A stretch of 26,438 bases of DNA from assembly GCA_009774465.1 (NCBI GenBank), contig VSNT01000040.1, forward strand, positions 1 through 26,438, in the 5' to 3' direction. This document shows, in pieces, positions 16,452 through 24,458 of this stretch (the first letter of the stretch is position 1; each line of letters starts with the position of its first letter). The position numbers and the translations under genes were made by a program. Under the pieces are notes generated by a model that had not been told where the DNA came from, did not search any database, and saw only the letters and a list, made by a program, of their open reading frames with translations. Source of the stretch: Lachnospiraceae bacterium. GTDB taxonomy: Bacteria; Bacillota_A; Clostridia; Lachnospirales; Lachnospiraceae.

Positions 16452-16480
16452 ATCATACCCGGTTAAACCGGTTATTTCCA
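16452..16480 (-). promoter_or_regulatory. Oleate hydratase promoter with palindromic operator in the spacer
   Basis: On the minus strand, TGGAAA (16480-16475) and TATGAT (16457-16452) are 17 bases apart. The spacer contains the 13-bp palindrome CCGGTTAAACCGG (16459-16471), a classic place for TetR-family binding. A second, weaker dyad (GTATG...CATAC, 16441-16458) covers the -10 box and start point. The -35 match is only moderate, so the promoter call rests on spacing and the operator. Confidence 0.5.
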
Positions 16481-16484
16481 TTTA

Positions 16485-16529
16485 CAAAACAGGGGGAATG
16501 ATAAGTTTTTTATCATTCCCCCTGTTTTG
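16485..16529 (-). terminator. Strong hairpin terminator after the TetR gene
   Basis: A perfect 20-bp stem is formed by 16485-16504 and 16510-16529 with a 5-base loop. The GC core is AGGGGGAATG and the foot is AAAAC/GTTTT. It begins 12 bp after the TetR stop codon and lies before the oleate hydratase promoter, so it separates the two genes. The A/T feet on both sides would let it work in either direction. Confidence 0.85.
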
Positions 16530-16540
16530 ATAAGTAAAAT

Positions 16541-17107
16541 TCAGTTCTTTTTTATCTTTACAAAATTAATAATTGAATTAGCAACCGTTCCATGTAGTGT
16601 AATGCTCATTTTCTCCACAATCTTTTTATAATCGTCCTTCATTCCCCGGTCAATCCAGTCCAGCATAACCCCCACAAAACCATACTTGTAGAATCCAGCT
16701 ATAAATTCTTTATCTTCCCTGGCCAGATCAGTGTCTTTACTTTTTTCTTCTACCACACCTTCTATCAGCTCATAGGTAAGCTTATGCAGATAGTTTTCGA
16801 TTTTTTCCCTGCTTACATTCCGATATACATTGAGGATAAAAGGCCTGTTTTCCATCACTGCTTCAAAAATTTGAAGCAGGCCTTCCTGCCAGGTATCATA
16901 GGTTTTTTTATCCTGCAATGCTCTTTTTCCATCCTCCACGCACACCCATTCTACCAGATCATAAAGGTCTTTAAAGTGGTAATAAAAAGCCATGCGGCTG
17001 ATACCGCAGTCAGAGGTTAAATCATTAATTGTAATTTTATCAATGGGTTTATGAAGCAGAAGCTTCTTAAGCGATGCCTCAAGGGCCAGCTTCGTAGTGT
17101 TTGCCAT
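16541..17107 (-). CDS. TetR-family regulator
   Basis: This transcriptional regulator has 188 residues. The N-terminal helix-turn-helix is clear: LEASLKKLLLHKPIDKITINDLTSDCGISRMAFYYHFKDLYDLVEW (about 8-54). The FYYHF-K-LYDL ending and the all-helical C-terminal domain (about 70-185) resemble the DhaS-like/TetR_C_33 subgroup. AGGAGG lies 7 nt before the ATG. It sits directly upstream of oleate hydratase in the same direction, separated by a strong terminator and an operator-like palindrome. Control of oleate hydratase, possibly in response to free fatty acids, is therefore a reasonable inference. Its own promoter lacks an obvious copy of that palindrome, so autoregulation is not evident. Confidence 0.88.
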   Translation of the reverse strand: MANTTKLALEASLKKLLLHKPIDKITINDLTSDCGISRMAFYYHFKDLYDLVEWVCVEDGKRALQDKKTYDTWQEGLLQIFEAVMENRPFILNVYRNVSREKIENYLHKLTYELIEGVVEEKSKDTDLAREDKEFIAGFYKYGFVGVMLDWIDRGMKDDYKKIVEKMSITLHGTVANSIINFVKIKKN

Positions 17108-17147
17108 AACACAACCTCCTAAAGACCTTTGTTTTTATCTATCCGAT

Positions 17148-17177
17148 ATTTTACCACACTACAATCACCGCTAACAA
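17148..17177 (-). promoter_or_regulatory. Promoter of the TetR gene
   Basis: On the minus strand, TTGTTA (17177-17172) and TAAAAT (17153-17148) are 18 bases apart, with a predicted start about 35 nt before the ATG. The match is moderate. No terminator for the upstream HlyD-type gene was seen, so read-through into the TetR gene is possible. Confidence 0.45.
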
Positions 17178-17221
17178 GAGCTTCCCATATAATGGCGCCC
17201 AGTGCAGTGGCACAGAAATTT

Positions 17222-18517
17222 TCATTCGTCTTCCCAGCGCACAGCTTCCCCTTTTTTTATTTCTTTCGTAGCAGATAAAATAATTCTGCTTTCCTTATCT
17301 ACTGCTCCTTCCTCTATTGCCACCCAGTTATCATTTTTATCTGTTACCCTTACATTTATTTCATCCACATAGTATTCCTGTCCCAGAATTCCTTCCCGCT
17401 CTTTCAGTACATAAACATAATTTCTGTTATTTTCTGAATGTACCGCAGCAGCAGGAAGACAGAGACTGTATTTTTCCCCGCTCTCAGACCGGGAAATTGT
17501 TCCGGATAATCCAGGTATTCCAGTTCCTTCTGGAAGAGTGATAAAAGCCTCATACTTTTCAGGATTACCTTCGCTCTCAGCCAGATAATCTATTTTTTCC
17601 TCCAGCTCTTTATTTTTTCCTTCCAGTCTTATCAGAACCTGATCGCCTAAACTGATATACTTTTTCTGCTCTTTATCAAGCAGGATTTTTAACTGGCAGG
17701 GAAGGCTTTCATCAGATAAAAGTAAAACCGCCGTATCCGGAATCCGATCCCCTGCTCCAACTGCCACTTTAGTGACAACGCCGCTAAAAGGCGCCCTCAC
17801 TACTCCCTGATTATCCAAAACTTTTTGATATTCCTGTAATTTTTCGGAAAGTAATGCCTGCTCCAGTCTGGCAGTTTCAAGTTCTGTTGTAATCTCCTCC
17901 GGCAGGAGAAGATCTTCCACCCGCCTCTGGGCCTGTTTTACCGCTTCGTCCCGGGCAGCTTTGGCGTCCGCCTCTCCATATGCGGCGCTTTGGAGCGCAT
18001 CTTTTAATTCTTCCCCTCCTCCGCTTTCTTCCAGATCATTTTCTGCCTGAACATAACTTTCCATTGCCCGTCCCACCTGGGTATCCTGCAGACGCGACGT
18101 GGTGTCATAATCCTCCCTTGCCCGGGCAAGCTCCAATTCTTTCTTTTGTTCTTCAATGGCCTGATTTTCCAGGGTTGCATTGATTTGAAGAGATAACTTG
18201 GAAATTTCACTCTGCTTTTCTTCCATCAACTCCTTTAAATCTTCCAAATCTATCTGAAACAGAGCATCTCCTTCCTCAACTTTCTCTCCAACCTGAACCA
18301 GAACCGAATCAATCCGCAGCCCCGGCAGATAAGTAACCGTCTTTTCTCCTCCTGCCGCTACGATTCCCTGCGCTTCCACCTTATGTTCTATGTATTTAGA
18401 TTCCGGCCGGCAGACGCTTACTATAGGAAGCCTGTATGCATATACACTTTTGGAAATCAAAGTGCAGATAACCATAAACCCCAGAAACGCTGCAAATCCA
18501 ACGATAACCTTTTTCAT
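17222..18517 (-). CDS. HlyD/RND-type membrane fusion (adaptor) protein
   Basis: This membrane-anchored extracytoplasmic adaptor has 431 residues. It has one N-terminal membrane segment (VIVGFAAFLGFMVICTLIS). The two half biotinyl-lipoyl motifs are LPGLRIDSVLVQVGEKVEEGDALFQID (about 65-90) and VVRAPFSGVVTKVAVGAGDRI (about 238-258). They are separated by a long Glu/Gln/Lys-rich coiled-coil hairpin, and a beta-barrel region follows (LGDQVLIRLEGKN...). Such proteins normally serve an ABC or RND exporter, but no exporter gene lies in this window. Instead it is the last gene of an importer-type operon, 41 bp after a sugar-type permease. It may join those permeases, or an exporter encoded elsewhere; both are inference. 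The ATG follows GGTGGA closely. Confidence 0.85.
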   Translation of the reverse strand: MKKVIVGFAAFLGFMVICTLISKSVYAYRLPIVSVCRPESKYIEHKVEAQGIVAAGGEKTVTYLPGLRIDSVLVQVGEKVEEGDALFQIDLEDLKELMEEKQSEISKLSLQINATLENQAIEEQKKELELARAREDYDTTSRLQDTQVGRAMESYVQAENDLEESGGGEELKDALQSAAYGEADAKAARDEAVKQAQRRVEDLLLPEEITTELETARLEQALLSEKLQEYQKVLDNQGVVRAPFSGVVTKVAVGAGDRIPDTAVLLLSDESLPCQLKILLDKEQKKYISLGDQVLIRLEGKNKELEEKIDYLAESEGNPEKYEAFITLPEGTGIPGLSGTISRSESGEKYSLCLPAAAVHSENNRNYVYVLKEREGILGQEYYVDEINVRVTDKNDNWVAIEEGAVDKESRIILSATKEIKKGEAVRWEDE

Positions 18518-18558
18518 TCCACCATCCCTCTTCTTTCCTGCTTTTTATATACCGGCGC

Positions 18559-19452
18559 CTATGCTTTCAATCCGGAATAAATAATCCCCTGCTCTAAGTA
18601 ATCCTGCCCTAAGACAAACACAAACACTGCAGGAATCAGCGTGATTACACTGGCGCAAAATGCATATCCGGCAGCTCCCCAGGTAATTTCCGGCAGATAT
18701 AAAGACAAAGGCCAGAGAGCTTTTTCCTCCAAAAATGCCATAGGCTGTTCCATCATGTTCCAATATTCCAAAAAGCCCAGCACCATAGCCGAAAGCAGTC
18801 CGCTCCTCCCAAGGGGAAGCCCCAGCCTTACAAATATGGTAAACTCCCCTGCCCCGTCTATTCTTGCCGCCTCCAGCATTTGAGGCGGTATCCCCCTAAA
18901 TCCTCCGTAGGATACAAATACTGGAAAAGTAGAAAACACTGCCGGCAGAATAATTGCCTGATGGGTATTTAAAAGCGACAACTGACTCAGCACAAGATAA
19001 CTTGAAAGCATCGTTACCTGAAAGGGCAGAAGCATCAGAACCACATAGAATGCAAAAATAAAGCTGCTCCCTTTTACCGGATACAGGGCAAATCCCCAGG
19101 CTGAGGGAACTGCCACAAGAAGCTGCCCTAATAAAATACAGACTGTCAGCTTCATGGAGTTCCAAAACAGGACAAAAAACTGAGGCGTTTCGAACAACAG
19201 CTTTTTATAGTTTGCAAAGGAAGGATAATCAGGCATCAGCTTCCAACGGATAAACTCTGTTCCTTCCGTAAACACGGTGCCTATGTATTTTCCCATCTCC
19301 CACCTGTCCATAAGAGAACCGGACAGCAAAAGAAATATGGGTGCAATTACCAGCACAGCCGGGAAAATCAGCAGAAACGCCGCCACGCCTTTTTCAAGTC
19401 CTTTTCCAACCGGCCCCAGAAATTCCATTATTTTATTTTCATCCGCCTTCAC
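18559..19452 (-). CDS. Sugar-type ABC transporter permease (MalG/UgpE-like)
   Basis: This inner permease subunit of a CUT1-type ABC importer has 297 residues and about six membrane segments. The EAA loop that contacts the ATPase reads EAARIDGAGEFTIFVRLGLPL, near residues 197-217. The arrangement after a partner permease and a solute-binding lipoprotein is standard. The start is a GTG at 19452 with AGGAGG 6 nt upstream, overlapping the end of the preceding gene and just 1 nt after its stop, so translation is coupled. The segment between the first two membrane helices is longer than usual (GKYIGTVFTEGTEFIRWKLMPDYPSFANYKKLL). No ATPase gene is in the operon; in Firmicutes a shared MsmX-type ATPase often serves such systems. 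Confidence 0.9.
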   Translation of the reverse strand: MKADENKIMEFLGPVGKGLEKGVAAFLLIFPAVLVIAPIFLLLSGSLMDRWEMGKYIGTVFTEGTEFIRWKLMPDYPSFANYKKLLFETPQFFVLFWNSMKLTVCILLGQLLVAVPSAWGFALYPVKGSSFIFAFYVVLMLLPFQVTMLSSYLVLSQLSLLNTHQAIILPAVFSTFPVFVSYGGFRGIPPQMLEAARIDGAGEFTIFVRLGLPLGRSGLLSAMVLGFLEYWNMMEQPMAFLEEKALWPLSLYLPEITWGAAGYAFCASVITLIPAVFVFVLGQDYLEQGIIYSGLKA

Positions 19453-19453
19453 G

Positions 19454-20347
19454 CTACACCTCCTGCTTATCCCATAATTTCTGCAAAAGAAGAATTGCTG
19501 CCATTAAAATACCGCCTGTGCACACTGCCGCTGCCGCCATTTTATCCAGCTCTAGATTTACAAACCAGTTATTAAAAAGATGCTGCAAAAGATAAATGCT
19601 TTTATCCGGATAAGCGCCTGCTGTCAAATAGGCCTCCCGATAAATTTTAAAGGAATTTAAAAAGGATAAAACCACTATGGTATAAAGACTTCCCTTTAAA
19701 TTTGGCAGAATCATATACCACAGCCGCTGCCATTTTCCTGCGCCATCCACCTTTGCCGCCTCCAAAAGTTCCACAGGAATTCCGCCAAGTCCTGCCAGCC
19801 ACAAAATTACCGTATAGCCTGTGTTTTTCCAGATATAACTTCCCACTAAAACCCAGAAGGCGGCGCCTGAGCCGAGATAGTCCTTATGAATTTCTCCCCA
19901 CAAGCCGGTTATTTCCCCCAGACGGGAAAGAAATAAATTGAAAAAACCCTGCCCGTAAAACACCATCTTCCACACCAGAACAATCGTAGCAGTAGGCATG
20001 GCAAGGGGAAAAAGGAATATGGATTTCATCCACTTTCTGCTTTTTAGCCCGTTTAGCAAAAGGGCAATGGAAAACCCGGTAAAAACCAGGAGAGGAATAC
20101 AGATAATCGTAAACCTGAACGTATTTTTTACTGCCAGTACAAATGCCTGATTATGAAAAATTGTTTCGTAATTTTTCAGGCCATTCCACTGCCCTGTCAC
20201 TGCTGTGGTAAAGGATCTCTTCACCACATCCGCAAAGGGCAGCAGTACAAAAAGCAGAATTCCAATCAGCCCCGGAAATACAAACAAACAGAAAAACTTT
20301 CTTTTCTTTTTTGCCACAAATCCATCTCCCTTCCGCCATAGCGACAT
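19454..20347 (-). CDS. Sugar-type ABC transporter permease (MalF/UgpA-like)
   Basis: This is the partner permease subunit, 297 residues, with about six membrane segments beginning at FFCLFVFPGLIGILLFVLLPF. The EAA loop reads EAAKVDGAGKWQRLWYMILPNL. A conserved IWKNTGYTVILWLAGLGGIP precedes it, as in CUT1 permeases. The ATG at 20347 lies 3 nt after the stop of the solute-binding gene and has GGAG 6 nt upstream. A GTG at 20317 with AAGGGAG 8 nt upstream would give a shorter protein, closer to the usual family start. It forms a heterodimer with the next gene product in the membrane. The substrate cannot be told from the permeases. Confidence 0.9.
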   Translation of the reverse strand: MSLWRKGDGFVAKKKRKFFCLFVFPGLIGILLFVLLPFADVVKRSFTTAVTGQWNGLKNYETIFHNQAFVLAVKNTFRFTIICIPLLVFTGFSIALLLNGLKSRKWMKSIFLFPLAMPTATIVLVWKMVFYGQGFFNLFLSRLGEITGLWGEIHKDYLGSGAAFWVLVGSYIWKNTGYTVILWLAGLGGIPVELLEAAKVDGAGKWQRLWYMILPNLKGSLYTIVVLSFLNSFKIYREAYLTAGAYPDKSIYLLQHLFNNWFVNLELDKMAAAAVCTGGILMAAILLLQKLWDKQEV

Positions 20348-20350
20348 CTT

Positions 20351-22762
20351 TCACTCCGACATATAAATGGCAAGCTGATTCCTGATCTCCTTAATCGTCT
20401 CTTCAATGCTTTGACTTCCCTGAATATATTTGGCCCCTTCTTCAAATATGGTCTGTTCAAAAACCGTATCTGCCATGTAAGGCGTATCTGCCGATTCCAT
20501 CCAGTTTTTCAATACATTCAGTTCTTCTTCCTCCGGATAATATACGTCTAAAGATACTTCCACTCCATCTTCATCAATCATTGCCATAGCGCCATACAGA
20601 TTATTTTCTCCAAGCTCTTTTTTATCTACTGTGATCATTTCTTCAAAAGCCGCCCTGTTTACCCCAAAGCCTCCTAATGATACCTGAACCTCTTTACCAA
20701 GAAATTCTCTTAAAAAGTCCTCTGCCAGCTCTTTTTTGGCAGATGCCGCGTTGATTCCCAAAATAGTATCCGGCGCAAAAACATTGCTGCACTGCCCTGC
20801 CATAGGCACCAGAATTGTATCTTCAAATCCCTTTGTCTTTGCTGCGGAAGTAATATCATAATAGCCATAAGGATAAGTAGTCATTCCTGCCATAAACCGG
20901 GCGTATTCTCCTACATAATCCAGGGTATTGACTCCATAAAGTCCAAGATTATATTCCCAGTTTTCTCCAAGTTCTTCTGCGTACCAGTCGCTGGTTGACA
21001 AAAACCTGTCCACCTGCTTTTGGCCGATTCCATCCATTTGGGCCTCATAAATTCTTTTCATCTGTGTCAAAAATTCAGCTACCGCATCCTCGTTAATTTC
21101 TCCATTTTCTTTTTTCCATGCAGGCGCGCTGGAAACTGAAAAAATCTTCATAAGCATTTTCTCCGAGCATATGCCTAAAATATCTTTTTCCGGGTAGTCC
21201 TTACGTATTTTTTCCATTTCATCCGCCACAGATGCAAGATCCTTCATTTCAGAAACATAACCCTCTCTTCCTAACATAACAGGAAAACCGGCCTGCATTG
21301 GAATCATGTAAATGCTCCCCTCATATGCAAACGCCCTGATCAGATTTTCGTATAAATCTTCTTCTTTGAAAGCCTCTTCCAAAAACTCATTTAAATCAAG
21401 GAGCAGCCCCTTTTCCATGTAAGAATCCACAGGCAGTCCATCCATCATCAGAACGTCCGGCCCTTCTCCGGCCATAATCTGGGTATTTAATTTCTTTAGT
21501 GCATCCTCTCTGGTCACCCCATTATCTTCCCCTCTGCCTATCTCATATTCCACACGTACGTTCGGTTTTGCTATCTGATACATAGCAATTGCTGTTCGTA
21601 TTCCATAACTGTCCTCAAGACTGTACACCTTAAGACATTCCTCCGGCATGGATGGCATATTGGGATCATAAGTAAACCTTACAATCTTTCCACTGTTAAA
21701 AACAGCCAGAAACGCTTCATCCTCCAGCATAACCATACCTTTTATCCCATAAAGAGGGCTTCCTAAACGAGATAACTTTCCATCAATTAACTGCTCCATT
21801 CCTTCCTGTCCTGTTTCATGACAATACAGCCCCTTTTCGCCTGCCAGATACAGCTTTCCGTCTTCTCCAAAAAAGTAGTAGAGGTCATACCAGCTTCCAC
21901 CGTTAAACTGCCTGTTGCTCCCGTTATCCTTTACAAAGTCCGAAAGTACCTTATCTTCCACATACTCCTTTTTTTCCATATCATAAAGAAGCGGCGCCTC
22001 AAAGTCGTATCCGTCTATCAGCATGATATTTTCCCAAAACTGTATCAGCATCGGCCTGCCTTCCGTGGTAAGATATTCCTCACTGCTGCCATCCTCTTTT
22101 ATCTCATAAATAATATTTCCAAGGGTAGTTACAAAAACTCTCCCCTCTTTTGTCATCCAGATTCTGTTGGGATACATCTCATCCTCTGTTAAAGAAAGGG
22201 TAAAAGGAACTACTGTGCCATCTGTCCTGACCAGTGCGCATTCCGGCGACAGGTCAAATGCAGAACCGGCTTCCTCTGAAGATTTTTCTGAATTTTCATC
22301 TTCTCCGTCTTCTGGCAGTTCTTCCCCGTCCTCTTCCCCTTTTGCAAACGTCTCCTCCTCATAATCATCATAAATAATACCCAGGGTACCATCTTCTCCC
22401 ACCCTGACATCCATGATGTAAGCATTTGCCAGTTTTTCCTCCAGATACTTAGTATTTTCATTTTGCCACGAGATTCCATTGTCATCTGACACCCATATTC
22501 CTGAAAATACATCAGTAATCATAAGCTTTCCATCAGAAAGTTTTTTCAGTTCTCTGACATTTGTAAAGTTTTCTGAAAAATCAATTTCTTCCTCCGCAAA
22601 ACGCCCCATAGCAATATCCAAATCGACGCTTCCATTTTCTTCCTTCCTTTCATTTTCCACAGAAGGGAGATTTCCTCCATTTGAATTTCCACAACCTGCA
22701 GTAAACAAAATTACTGCTGCTAAAGCCAGACCTGTTAACCTTTTTATTATTTTTTGTACCAT
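20351..22762 (-). CDS. Lipoprotein with N-terminal propeller-like region and solute-binding domain
   Basis: This is the extracellular binding component of the ABC system, at 803 residues about twice the usual size. The signal peptide ends in the lipobox FTAGC with Cys24 as the anchor. Residues about 65-370 look like a beta-propeller: repeated short beta units, an Asp-box SDDNGISW (92-99), and repeats such as DGKLYLAGEKGLYC. An acidic low-complexity insert lies at about 136-166. From about 376 a family-1 extracellular solute-binding fold follows (LKVYSLEDSYGIRTAIAMYQIAKP...AGEGPDVLMMDGLPV...FLREFLGKEVQVSLGGFGVNR). The start at 22762 has GGAGG 5 nt upstream; an ATG four codons earlier is weaker. 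It heads a four-gene operon and is preceded by a BlaI-type promoter/operator. The ligand is unknown. Confidence 0.88.
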   Translation of the reverse strand: MVQKIIKRLTGLALAAVILFTAGCGNSNGGNLPSVENERKEENGSVDLDIAMGRFAEEEIDFSENFTNVRELKKLSDGKLMITDVFSGIWVSDDNGISWQNENTKYLEEKLANAYIMDVRVGEDGTLGIIYDDYEEETFAKGEEDGEELPEDGEDENSEKSSEEAGSAFDLSPECALVRTDGTVVPFTLSLTEDEMYPNRIWMTKEGRVFVTTLGNIIYEIKEDGSSEEYLTTEGRPMLIQFWENIMLIDGYDFEAPLLYDMEKKEYVEDKVLSDFVKDNGSNRQFNGGSWYDLYYFFGEDGKLYLAGEKGLYCHETGQEGMEQLIDGKLSRLGSPLYGIKGMVMLEDEAFLAVFNSGKIVRFTYDPNMPSMPEECLKVYSLEDSYGIRTAIAMYQIAKPNVRVEYEIGRGEDNGVTREDALKKLNTQIMAGEGPDVLMMDGLPVDSYMEKGLLLDLNEFLEEAFKEEDLYENLIRAFAYEGSIYMIPMQAGFPVMLGREGYVSEMKDLASVADEMEKIRKDYPEKDILGICSEKMLMKIFSVSSAPAWKKENGEINEDAVAEFLTQMKRIYEAQMDGIGQKQVDRFLSTSDWYAEELGENWEYNLGLYGVNTLDYVGEYARFMAGMTTYPYGYYDITSAAKTKGFEDTILVPMAGQCSNVFAPDTILGINAASAKKELAEDFLREFLGKEVQVSLGGFGVNRAAFEEMITVDKKELGENNLYGAMAMIDEDGVEVSLDVYYPEEEELNVLKNWMESADTPYMADTVFEQTIFEEGAKYIQGSQSIEETIKEIRNQLAIYMSE

Positions 22763-22787
22763 TTTTCCCTCCATGCCTTCTTATGTT

Positions 22788-22838
22788 AAAAAAACATGAC
22801 TACTGTAATAGTCTTTTAATTAGACTATCACAGTAGTC
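22788..22838 (-). terminator. Possible terminator of the BlaI/M56 transcript formed by the operator pair
   Basis: In RNA reading leftward from the M56 gene, the two 16-bp dyads fold into one 16-bp stem with a single G-U pair and a 9-base loop. Seven Us follow 3 nt later (22794-22788). The stem is only moderately GC-rich. A transcript starting at the predicted start (about 22815, in the loop) would lack the first arm and escape termination. Confidence 0.5.
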
Positions 22839-22850
22839 AGATTGTGTCAA
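22798..22850 (-). promoter_or_regulatory. BlaI-type promoter/operator of the ABC-HlyD operon
   Basis: On the minus strand, TTGACA (22850-22845) is followed after 17 bases by TAGTCT (22827-22822). Two dyads, GACTACTGTAATAGTC (22798-22813) and GACTATCACAGTAGTC (22823-22838), have their centres 25 bp apart. The second covers the -10 box and most of the spacer. The two sites are inverted copies of each other with one difference. The same promoter and dyad layout occurs before the BlaI gene at 24872-24927. The TACT-TGTA type core is in keeping with BlaI/MecI operators. Confidence 0.75.
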
Positions 22851-22870
22851 TCCATATTTTACAAAACAAA

Positions 22871-23623
22871 TTACCAATAAGAATGGCTATAAACCTTAGA
22901 ATCCTTTTCGGAAAGCTGCACCAGCCCAATGATCACCCCTTCATCATTATATTTAGTAATCACTCCCGTATTGCCATTTGCTGCGCTTGCAACTTTTGCA
23001 AACACTCTTCCTGAAAATCCGTCTCCATTCCAGTTCTGATTATCAGCGAAAAAGTAAACAGGCTCTCCATTATAATAAAGCTGATAATCGTCGCCTTTTA
23101 CTTCCCCGCTTAGCCCATACACCTCAAATTCATTTATCAATCCATATATTGTTTCTTCCATGCCCTCATCCAGCCCTGTTCCCTCATAGACTGTGTCTTC
23201 CACAACTTCTGCTGATACTGCTTCCTGTTCCTGCACTACAGAATCAGACAATTCCACTGTGGAGACAGTTGTTGCATAAACTGCTCCTTCTGACTGCATT
23301 GCATCACTTGAATATTCCCTTGTTTCCAAAGTGGAGGATTGCTCTGCCGCATCTGCAGATGTTCCTTCCCAGGTCACGCTCACCCATTCAGGGGTATCTG
23401 ATACAACATATGTTCCAGCAGCGGTTGTCTCTACCCCATCCCGGGGTTCAGAAACGGTATTGGTAACAAACACGGTCAATGCGCTTGTCAAAGCTATGAT
23501 AGCTGCCAATATGCCGACAAATGTGGTCTTTTTTATTGTCATCACTGCCACAATTCTTTCTTTTACCGCATTTTTTCCAAATCCCAGCCCTGTCTGAAAT
23601 CCCATATTCCTGCATTCAGCCAT
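22871..23623 (-). CDS. C-terminal part of a frameshifted M56 (BlaR1-type) protein
   Basis: This frame continues the M56 protease encoded just upstream. Its first residues, read back past the ATG, give QEYALTLLSMAE, then LGFGKNAVKERIVAVMTIKK and a membrane helix (TFVGILAAIIALTSALTVFVTN). That is the standard continuation of M56 proteins after their CDE motif. The helix is followed by a Ser/Thr/Glu-rich extracellular linker. The C-terminal domain (about residues 155-250, IYGLINEFEVYGLSG...LYYNGEPVYFF...GVITKYNDEGVIIGLVQLS) is often seen at the end of clostridial M56 proteins and is a likely sensor. The first ATG (23623) has no good ribosome site, which argues that the frame is not independently expressed. 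A later ATG at 23542 would give a small membrane-anchored protein. Confidence 0.75.
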   Translation of the reverse strand: MAECRNMGFQTGLGFGKNAVKERIVAVMTIKKTTFVGILAAIIALTSALTVFVTNTVSEPRDGVETTAAGTYVVSDTPEWVSVTWEGTSADAAEQSSTLETREYSSDAMQSEGAVYATTVSTVELSDSVVQEQEAVSAEVVEDTVYEGTGLDEGMEETIYGLINEFEVYGLSGEVKGDDYQLYYNGEPVYFFADNQNWNGDGFSGRVFAKVASAANGNTGVITKYNDEGVIIGLVQLSEKDSKVYSHSYW

Positions 23624-24444
23624 TGATAATAATGTAAGCGCATATTCCTGTCTGCATCCGCCGCTTCCTGCACTACCGTCTCATCACACAAAAGCTCCAT
23701 ATCCCGGTTAAACAGAACGTACAATACCCACACAAGGGGATTAAACCAGTGAATACAAAGGGCCAAATGGGCTGCCAGCTTTTTTAAATTGTCATGATTT
23801 TTAATATGTATCAGCTCATGCTGCAGGCAGAAGCGTACTTCTTTTGCTTCTTTTAAATACTGCCCTTTTGGAAAAACCACTGCAGGTCGAAGCAAACCAT
23901 AAGTTACAGGTGTTGCAGTCCGGTCAGAAATCTGAAACCTTACTCTTCCCAAACATTTTAAATCTTTTTCCTTTACTCCCGCCATTGCAAGCAATCTTGC
24001 CCGCTCCTGTTCCGGCATGGGCAGCCCTTCCCGAAACAGGCGGCTGTCTCTGGTATAAAGAAAAAGTGAACCTGCCATCAAAATAACAGTTACAGTCAGG
24101 TAAATCACTGCTGCCGCTTTCCTCCAATCAACTTGCGGTTTTTCACCAATATAAAAGGCGGCTGAATTTTCCTGAGTAATCGTTTCGTCTCCTGTCGCAA
24201 CTGAAATATCATACATTTCCGTTTTGCTCTCCTTAGACATTTCACTCACGATAAGGCTCCTGATTTCCGCCAAAGGCTCTGGAATCGGCAAAGAAACAGA
24301 AAAAGGAATCAGCAGACGTAAAATTGCAATTTCCCAGAGCAGTATCATCACTTTCTTGGGCAGTCGGTGTATCAATAAAGAACGAAACAAAACAATGCCC
24401 AAAATCAAAATACCTGCTGCGGCACTCATCTGTATCAAGTTCAT
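23563..24444 (-). CDS. N-terminal part of an M56 (BlaR1/MecR1-type) membrane metalloprotease
   Basis: BlaR1-type proteins are membrane proteases that, when a signal arrives, inactivate the partner BlaI repressor. This frame has helices at about 5-22 and 32-50, a loop, a third helix (AAAVIYLTVTVILMAGSLFLY, 110-130), and a cytoplasmic zinc protease region. That region carries HELIH at 209-213 and the third-ligand motif ELLCDE at 250-255, so the catalytic residues are intact. After DETVVQEAADAD the frame leaves the family pattern and stops at codon 294 (RNMRLHYYQWLNAGIW...KMR). The true continuation lies in the -1 frame. AAAGGAG lies about 7 nt before the ATG, and the gene starts 14 bp after blaI. 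As it stands it would make a protease without its last helix and sensor domain. Confidence 0.85.
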   Translation of the reverse strand: MNLIQMSAAAGILILGIVLFRSLLIHRLPKKVMILLWEIAILRLLIPFSVSLPIPEPLAEIRSLIVSEMSKESKTEMYDISVATGDETITQENSAAFYIGEKPQVDWRKAAAVIYLTVTVILMAGSLFLYTRDSRLFREGLPMPEQERARLLAMAGVKEKDLKCLGRVRFQISDRTATPVTYGLLRPAVVFPKGQYLKEAKEVRFCLQHELIHIKNHDNLKKLAAHLALCIHWFNPLVWVLYVLFNRDMELLCDETVVQEAADADRNMRLHYYQWLNAGIWDFRQGWDLEKMR

Positions 24445-24458
24445 TTCGGTCTCCTTTC

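Larger units (their letters stand above)
22871..24444 (-). pseudogene. Complete M56 gene span, interrupted by one frameshift near 23650
   Basis: Joining the two frames with one added base near 23645-23655 gives a single protein of about 524 residues. It would have the normal M56 order: three helices, HELIH, CDE, EYALTLL, KERI, fourth helix, extracellular C-terminal domain. The gene is therefore either broken by a one-base loss or carries a sequencing or assembly error. No slippery heptamer was found at the junction, so programmed frameshifting is not supported. Confidence 0.75.

Noticed and set aside
23640..23660. Programmed ribosomal frameshift in the M56 gene
   Set aside because: The junction region has no slippery heptamer and no obvious stimulating structure, so a mutation or sequence error is more likely.
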